Origin: DATKMS01 sp041497995
Lineage (GTDB): Bacteria > Desulfobacterota > Binatia > HRBIN30
Length of the DNA: 41,020 bases
Assembly: GCA_041497995.1 (NCBI GenBank)
Contig: JBGQHM010000010.1
Coordinates: 1-41,020, forward strand
Direction of reading: 5' to 3'
Below the pieces are notes generated by a model, which made no database searches, was not told the origin of the DNA, and saw nothing but the letters and a program-made list of their open reading frames with translations. A program made the translations under genes and the position numbers. This document shows positions 35,843-41,020 of the stretch, in pieces (the stretch's first letter is position 1; each line of letters starts with the position of its first letter).

Positions 35843-38755
35843 ATGCTCGACCTTATGGCCAGGCTGCCGTTCACACGGGCTATCCTTCCGCTGATGTTTG
35901 GCGCGATGTACTGCGTCGCGTTGGTCGGATGCGGCAGTGACTCGAGCAACGGCAGCAGCGCCGCGACGGCCACGCCCTCGCCGACCGCGGTTGCCACCCC
36001 GTCGGACCTACGGCTGTTCGGCACCGTGACCGATGCGCAGCTCAAGCCCTTGGGCGGTGTGAGCGTCACCGCCTCCGACGCCGTGCTGCACCGCAGTGTC
36101 AGCGTCTTCACTGCGGTCGACGGATCATTTCACTTCCCATCGATGCCTCCGGCGGCCTACCAGCTGCGCGCCAAGCGCATTGGCTACGTGGATGGGACTC
36201 TGGATCTGACTGAACAGCACGGACCGGCAACGGCGACGTTTACGCTCGCCACGATGGCCGACATCACCGATCAGCTTCCTGCCAGCTACTTCCTGTCGCG
36301 CATCCCCTGGCCGTCGAAGCACGTCCAGGGTGACTTCGTGCGCACCTGCGCCAATTGCCATCAGATCGGTAATTTCGAATTTCGCGAGTCGCGAACCGCG
36401 GCGGAGTGGGAAACGTTGGTAAACAAAATGATTGGTTACGGCGCGGTGGCGTTCTTTGACGAGACACGCCAGCTGTTGTTGCCGACGCTGATCAGCACCT
36501 TCGCCAACAACCCAACGTTCTCGCACTTTGCGACCCCGCCCCCGCCGCGTGGCGACGCGGTACGTGCGGTCATCTACGAGTGGGAGATCGATCCGGACAA
36601 AAAGCCGGATTGTCATGACCTCGAGCTCGGGGAAGATGGAACCGTCTACACCGTCGGCGGAGTGTTTTCACTGAATCCGAAGACGATGGAGCGCCACAAC
36701 TATCCGATCGAGGCTGGCGGACATTCGATCGAGCGTGCCCCCGACGGCAATATGTGGATCACCGCACCCGGCCCCGAGCAGCTGATCAAGTTCGACGTGC
36801 ACACCAAGGAGTTCACCTTCTACAACCAGCCGACCATCGACGGTCTCACCGGAGCGTATCCGCACACGTTGCGTTTCGATGCACAGGGCCGCATTTGGTA
36901 CACGTTGACCAAGTCCAATGACGTCTGCCGCTTCGATCCGGCGACGGCAGCATTCACGTACTATCCCCTGCCGCCAGCCGATCCCGCCATCAGCGGTGTG
37001 CCAATCGCGGTGGCATACGGCTGTGACGTCGCGCCAGACCAGACCATCTGGTGGTCGCAGCTGTTTGGATTTCGCATTGGCAGCGTCAACCCGACCACTG
37101 GCGAGGTGAAATCGTGGCGCCCGCCCTTTGATGGACCGCGGCGCTTGGGTGTCGGACCGGACAACATCGTCTGGGTGCCCGGCTACGGTACCAGTCAGCT
37201 CGGGCGCTTCGACCCGCGTACCGAAACTTGGAAGGTCTACGATATCCCCTCGCAGCCGAAGGGCTTCGACCTGCCGTACAACATCACCGTCAATCGTACC
37301 ACCGGTGATGTCTGGATCACCGGATCGAACTCCGACAGCTTGATTCGTTTCCGGCCCAGCACCGAGGAATTCACCGTGTTCGACCTGCCGACGCCGGTCA
37401 ACTTCATGCGCGAGATCGAGTTCGATGCGGAAGGCGGAGTGTGGACCTGCACCTCCGACGCGACGCAGATGGACCCCGAGCCGGGATCGGGCCGCATCAT
37501 CAAGTTGGAGCTGCGTGAACGAGAGGGTTCCTGTGGTGACGGCGTCGTGCAGCTGGGTGAAGACTGCGACGACGGCAATACGACGAGCTGTGACGGCTGC
37601 TCCGCCGATTGTCGCGCCGAGACTGGCTGTGGCGACGGCGTACGCTGCGGCAACGAGGCGTGCGACGATGGCAACACCGACAACTGCGATGGCTGCTCGG
37701 CCACCTGCACGGTCGAAGTTGGCCAACAGTGCGGCGATGGCAGTGTCAACACGAGCTGCGGCGAGGAATGCGATCCGCCGGGAGCGACGTGCACCAGTGA
37801 GTGCAAGCGCATTCCGATGTGCGGCGACGGGATCAAGGATGCCGGCGAGGACTGCGACGACGGCGACACAGTCAGCTGTGACGGGTGTACCGCCGATTGC
37901 CGAATGGAGACCGGCTGTGGCGACGGTGTGCGCTGCGGCAACGAGGCATGTGATGACGGCAATCAGACCGCATGCGACGGCTGCTCTCCGGCGTGCGAGG
38001 TCGAAACGGGCACCGTGTGTGGTGACGGAATCGTCAACAGCGCCTGCGGTGAGGCGTGCGATCCGCCCGGCCCGGAATGCTCGTTCACCTGTCAGCGGAC
38101 CAGCGAGGCGCTCGGCACCCGCCACTTCAGCTTTGGCGGATCGTTCTATTCGTCGGCGCTCGGGCCGCATATACCGCTCGGCAAGCTGGTCGGTGCCATC
38201 GATCTGGTCGCCGGGACCCCCAATGCTGACGGCGTCGCTCCGATCACCGTGTCCGGCCCTGTGTATTATTCCGCGGGGATCCTCGGCGGACAGTTCGGTG
38301 TCCTCTGTGTGCGCATCGACTCGTGTACTGGGTTCGTCGATTGCGATGGCGGGACGAAAGTTGACGTGGATGTGACGCAAGACAGTATGGGCCCGGGCCG
38401 CAGCGGGGCGCCGGTGGAGATCACCACCGGCCTGGGAGCCGACGGTGGCCCTGGCGCGGTGGAGTTGCGCTGCCAGCAGGCCATCAACCAACTGCCCCCA
38501 GGCGCGGGCAGCGATTGTATGCACGCCAGCTACCCGCCGGTGCAGGAGGTCGTCTACACCACCGGTACGACGACGGCGGGGTTCACGAACGGCGCGCCGA
38601 AGATCGGTACCGGGATGATGACGCAGCAGGGGCAGAACTTCGAGTGCGCCGCGTGGACGACGGAAAACGGGCCTGGCAAGCTGGCCGGGGGCTTCCTTTT
38701 CGAAGAAGTCGAGCAAGCTGGAGATGCGGCGAACGCCAACGTGCTGGACGACTGA
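35843..38755 (+). CDS. Large lipoprotein: regulatory-like beta domain, CxxCH haem motif, Vgb-type beta-propeller, Cys-rich repeats
   Basis: A 970-residue exported protein. The signal peptide ends in a lipobox (VALVGC, Cys near residue 32), so it is probably lipid-anchored, facing the periplasm or outside. A Ser/Thr/Pro linker leads to a carboxypeptidase-regulatory-like beta domain (about 56-125, LRLFGTVTDAQLKPLGGVSV). Next is a small cytochrome-c-like segment with C169-A-N-C172-H173 and a possible distal ligand M196. Residues about 250-560 form a Vgb/streptogramin-lyase-like beta-propeller (GGHSIERAPDGNMWITAPGP and similar blades). Residues 564-750 are Cys-rich repeats (CGDGVVQLGEDCDDGN type, DUF4215 or myxobacterial Cys repeats). 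The last about 215 residues are an unrecognised beta-rich domain. GGGGAGG five bases before ATG 35843 fixes the start. Enzymatic function unknown; electron transfer or surface binding is inferred. Confidence 0.87.
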   Translation: MLDLMARLPFTRAILPLMFGAMYCVALVGCGSDSSNGSSAATATPSPTAVATPSDLRLFGTVTDAQLKPLGGVSVTASDAVLHRSVSVFTAVDGSFHFPSMPPAAYQLRAKRIGYVDGTLDLTEQHGPATATFTLATMADITDQLPASYFLSRIPWPSKHVQGDFVRTCANCHQIGNFEFRESRTAAEWETLVNKMIGYGAVAFFDETRQLLLPTLISTFANNPTFSHFATPPPPRGDAVRAVIYEWEIDPDKKPDCHDLELGEDGTVYTVGGVFSLNPKTMERHNYPIEAGGHSIERAPDGNMWITAPGPEQLIKFDVHTKEFTFYNQPTIDGLTGAYPHTLRFDAQGRIWYTLTKSNDVCRFDPATAAFTYYPLPPADPAISGVPIAVAYGCDVAPDQTIWWSQLFGFRIGSVNPTTGEVKSWRPPFDGPRRLGVGPDNIVWVPGYGTSQLGRFDPRTETWKVYDIPSQPKGFDLPYNITVNRTTGDVWITGSNSDSLIRFRPSTEEFTVFDLPTPVNFMREIEFDAEGGVWTCTSDATQMDPEPGSGRIIKLELREREGSCGDGVVQLGEDCDDGNTTSCDGCSADCRAETGCGDGVRCGNEACDDGNTDNCDGCSATCTVEVGQQCGDGSVNTSCGEECDPPGATCTSECKRIPMCGDGIKDAGEDCDDGDTVSCDGCTADCRMETGCGDGVRCGNEACDDGNQTACDGCSPACEVETGTVCGDGIVNSACGEACDPPGPECSFTCQRTSEALGTRHFSFGGSFYSSALGPHIPLGKLVGAIDLVAGTPNADGVAPITVSGPVYYSAGILGGQFGVLCVRIDSCTGFVDCDGGTKVDVDVTQDSMGPGRSGAPVEITTGLGADGGPGAVELRCQQAINQLPPGAGSDCMHASYPPVQEVVYTTGTTTAGFTNGAPKIGTGMMTQQGQNFECAAWTTENGPGKLAGGFLFEEVEQAGDAANANVLDD

Positions 38756-38789
38756 ACGCGCCGGGCGGGGGTGCCTTCTGCCGCGGCCG

Positions 38790-38906
38790 CCGGTGGTGTC
38801 GCTGCGCTCAACCACCGGCTACTGGCTGGGAACCCTCCGGGTTCACCCATCCCGCAGGGATCTGAGAGAGTAGCCGGTGGTTGAGGCCGCAGGCCGACAC
38901 CACCGG
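38790..38906 (+). repeat. Long intergenic palindrome (CCGGTGGTG...CACCACCGG)
   Basis: The left arm CCGGTGGTGTCG-CTGCG-CTCAACCACCGGCTAC (38790-38822) pairs with the right arm GTAGCCGGTGGTTGAG-GCCGCAG-GCCGACACCACCGG (38870-38906). Smaller hairpins lie in the middle (GAACCCTCCGGGTTC, TCCCGCAGGGA). It fills most of the gap between the lipoprotein gene and the relic ATPase on the other strand, so it lies where two transcripts converge. Confidence 0.85.
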
Positions 38907-38956
38907 TTGCGGACGGTCCACACCACACGCACCCCGGAGGGGTGCCAGCCTCACCT

Positions 38957-40497
38957 TCATCCGTCCAGCTCCGCCAGCAGCGCCTTTGCGTCCCGCAGGT
39001 CGCGCGTGTCGAAGCCTTCAGTGAACCACTCGTAGACCGGCGTCAGCAGATCACGGGCGGCGCCGCGCTTGCCCTGGCGCTGCCAGAGCCGCGCCAGGCT
39101 GGTGGCGGCGCGCAGCTCGAACGTCTTGGCCTCTTGCCGCCGGGCGATCTCCAGGGAGTGGTTGCATCTCCGCGATGCCGGCCGCGCAAAACCCTCCCCA
39201 CTCCCAGCAATAGCGGAAACCCGAGCTGCTCGGCGAGAACCACAAGTTCTCGGGCTCGCGCCCGCGGGAAGTTGCCCTGGAAAAGCAATGGGGCGCCGGC
39301 GACAGAGTGAGCCGAGAGGAGGTCAAACGATTCTCCCGCGCGCTCGGCGCCTGCCAGGGCCTCCTGCGCGACCTCGGCCGCGGTCGCGAGATCACCTTTT
39401 ACGAAATAGGCCACCGCCATTCCCGTGAGCACTCGAGGCAGCTCAGGCGACTCGCCGATCTGGGACGCCAGCTCACGCGCGCGGCTGAAGGTCCGCTCGT
39501 ACTCCGGATGCGACTGTCCCCTGGCCGCCATGAGCGGCACCCCGATCGCCATCTGCAGGATCAGCGCGTGCTTGAAGGTGTACGCGGCCGCGGGCGGCTC
39601 GCCGCGCGCGAAGAGGATCTCCGCGTCGACCAGGCGCCCGAGCCCGTGGCGCAAAGCGGCCTCGTCCATGCCCACCATCGCCGCCAGCAGCGGGTACCCG
39701 AACTCCCGGCCCAGCACCGCCGCCCGCTGCGCCACTTCCTTTGCCGCCAACAGCCGATCGAGCCGCGCCATCAGCGAGTCGGCGAGGCTGGCCGGAATGG
39801 CTTCCACGTTCCACGCTGTGCCGGACTCCAAGAGGGTCTTGGTCAGCTCCTCGAGATACAGCGGCATACCATCGGCACGGGCTACGATCTGCTCGAGCAC
39901 CTCGTTGGGAATAAGGTGCACAGGCAGGGACGCCTGCGCCACCCCATTTGATTGTTCCTCTTGTGATCTTCCTTCTTGTTCGAGTGGGGCAGGCGTCCCT
40001 GCCTGCCGTCCTTTTGCTGCCAGCCGTTCCACCATGTCCCGCGCCTGGCGTTTGGTGAGGCGGGCGAGCTGCACGGTGGTCAGGTTGGAGCGCGCCGGCC
40101 ACGGCGGTATAAAGTCCGGGCGCGCGGTGGCGAGGAGCAGCACCCGCGCCGTCGGACTCTGCGCGATCAGGTGCCCCAGCAGCTCCAGCGTCGAGACGTC
40201 GCACCAGTGCAGGTCCTCGATGAACATGGCCAACGGCTGTGTGGCGCTCAGCGACAGGGTCCACTGCACCAGCAGGTCGATCGTCTTGCGCCGCTGCAGC
40301 TCAGGGCTCAGCTGCAGCCGAGTTGGTGGCGGCAGACCGAGAAAGTCGGCGAGCAGGGCCACGTTCTCCGTTGAAGCGAGCGCGCCGAGTCTGACTTCCA
40401 GCTTGCCGAGCTGCTCGGCCGCCGTGTCCTCGGGGGTTCGGATGGGCTCAGGCACCATGCGCGAGCACATCCGCGGCGTGCGGAAGGCGTCGCGCAC
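38957..40497 (-). pseudogene. Decayed cyclase-type AAA ATPase/TPR regulator
   Basis: The remains of a predicted ATPase like those fused to class III cyclases. The surviving frame (40497 to 39043) starts just before Walker B (PLAMFIEDLHWCD); Walker A and any cyclase domain are missing, and none is visible upstream. The P-loop ATPase C half (ADGMPLYLEELTKTLLESG) is intact. After YTFKHALI the chain jumps to LQMAIGVPLMAARG, skipping about 100 residues found in relatives, and a second shortening occurs after NFPRARA. After VGRVLRG the frame is lost. The true C terminus (HSLEIARRQEAKTFELRAAT ... AKALLAELDG) is in another frame and ends at TGA 38957. A palindromic element is inserted in frame at 39921-40005. 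Confidence 0.8.
39921..40005 (-). repeat. Palindromic element in frame inside the relic ATPase gene
   Basis: On the plus strand CAGGCAGGGACGCCTG (39921-39936) and CAGGCGTCCCTGCCTG (39990-40005) are perfect reverse complements, and ACCCCA and TGGGG extend the stem. The loop is AT-rich. On the coding strand it reads RQAGTPAPLEQEGRSQEEQS and then NGVAQASLPVH, inserted before the IPNEVLEQIVARADG helix of the ATPase. Confidence 0.85.
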
Positions 40498-40645
40498 CGG
40501 TGCGCGGACTCGTCCGAAGGGTCCTTACGGCCCCGCGCATGGTGCGCGACCCGCTCCGCAGCGTGCGGGAGTGGTCCCGCACCTTGCGCGCGTCTATCCG
40601 ATCGCTGCAGAAGGCATACAACTGCGCCGCCCTGACGTTAGAGTG

Positions 40646-41020
40646 TCATCCCGCGACGCGATAAGGGGTCACCGTTGTAGTCGGTGCGCGCTGCGTCCCA
40701 CGCGGGGGCGGCGGCGTGCTTATCGAGCGTGCGCTGGGCCCACCCGAACAGGTGGGATTCGCCACACCACAGTTGAGGATGTAGCAAGAGCTCGGTTCGC
40801 GCACGCACGTGAACCCGGGCTCAACGAGGCAATTCGAGCAGCCGTCACCGACCACGGTATTGCCGTCGTCACACACCTCCGGTGGCTCTATTCTACCGTT
40901 ACCGCACACCGACGGAGGCGTGCCAATCGGCGACGGAGTGGGGGCAAGCGTCGGCGACGGCGCAGCCGAGCACCCGCGCAGCGCCGCGTTGACGGCGTCG
41001 ATGATCTCGTTGACCTCGAT
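40646..41020 (-). CDS. Secreted Cys-rich repeat protein (C-terminal part)
   Basis: The frame is open at the window edge, so the N terminus is missing; 124 residues are seen. The visible part begins with IEVNEIIDAVNAALRGC, the second half of an EF-hand/dockerin-like calcium repeat, then a Pro/Thr/Ser linker (APSPTLAPTPSPIGTPPS), then one Cys-rich repeat (CGNGRIEPPEVCDDGNTVVG, further Cys to about residue 85) of the DUF4215/myxobacterial type also present in the lipoprotein at 35843-38755. The tail is Pro/Thr-rich without a membrane anchor, MYXO-CTERM or sorting signal. It is probably extracellular; the function is unknown. The 148 bases between it and the relic ATPase hold no gene that I can recognise. 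Confidence 0.8.
   Translation of the reverse strand: MEVNEIIDAVNAALRGCSAAPSPTLAPTPSPIGTPPSVCGNGRIEPPEVCDDGNTVVGDGCSNCLVEPGFTCVREPSSCYILNCGVANPTCSGGPSARSISTPPPPRGTQRAPTTTVTPYRVAG

Noticed and set aside
36668..38815. A 715-codon minus-strand frame over the lipoprotein gene
   Set aside because: The plus strand has a lipobox, ribosome site, haem motif and Cys repeats; the antisense translation shows only biased composition.
1..41020. tRNA, rRNA, riboswitch or transposase genes
   Set aside because: I scanned the intergenic gaps for tRNA cloverleaf signatures and the frames for transposase motifs and saw none. A covariance-model search could still find a small RNA.

Overview
The window looks like chromosomal DNA from a GC-rich (roughly two-thirds G+C), Gram-negative bacterium that is probably uncultured. 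Three things suggest a deltaproteobacterial or Binatota-like lineage. The order pheA-hisC-tyrA-aroA-cmk-rpsA-ihfB is typical of deltaproteobacteria. There are myxobacterial-type Cys-rich repeats (CGDG...CDDGN) in two proteins. There is a DUF1844 gene, and a UB2H-type PBP1b with a heptose adenylyltransferase implies an outer membrane. The lineage is inferred from gene families and order; no phylogeny was run.

Layout. 1-1160: the end of a peptide/nickel-type ABC permease pair (dppB partial, dppC). 1297-10001: a 59-aa double zinc ribbon coupled to a giant 2839-aa gene made of zinc ribbon, class III nucleotide cyclase, AAA ATPase, TPR-like region and about eleven tandem NTF2/SnoaL-like domains. 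10048-11529 (-): an orphan membrane histidine kinase, convergent with the giant gene. 11747-17262: envelope quality control and cell wall genes (htpX, DUF1844, HtrA/DegP protease, mrcB). 17505-18741: ridA, then rpmB and rfaE2 on the minus strand. 18742-20401: a small accessory patch with a possible broken gene, an unknown small protein and an RHH/PIN toxin-antitoxin pair. 20455-24735: pgi, mutL, miaA. 24926-32565: a tightly packed aromatic amino acid and translation operon (pheA, hisC-type aminotransferase, tyrA, aroA, cmk, rpsA, ihfB, HIT hydrolase). 32660-35725: a MoxR-like AAA ATPase with a VWA partner, behind a good sigma-70-type promoter. 35843-38755: a large lipoprotein with a CxxCH haem motif, a Vgb-type propeller and Cys-rich repeats. 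38957-40497 (-): the decayed remains of a cyclase-type AAA/TPR regulator. 40646-41020 (-): the C-terminal end of another secreted Cys-rich protein.

Two themes stand out. First, the giant gene couples second-messenger synthesis and an ATP-dependent switch to an alternating A/B array of small-molecule-binding-type folds. Second, the window is littered with palindromic repeat elements of at least seven sequence families. Some lie between genes. Six sit in frame inside the giant gene, mostly in linkers at domain boundaries, one sits in frame in the relic ATPase, and one supplies the stop codon and tail of rfaE2. No tRNA, rRNA, CRISPR array or insertion sequence transposase was seen.
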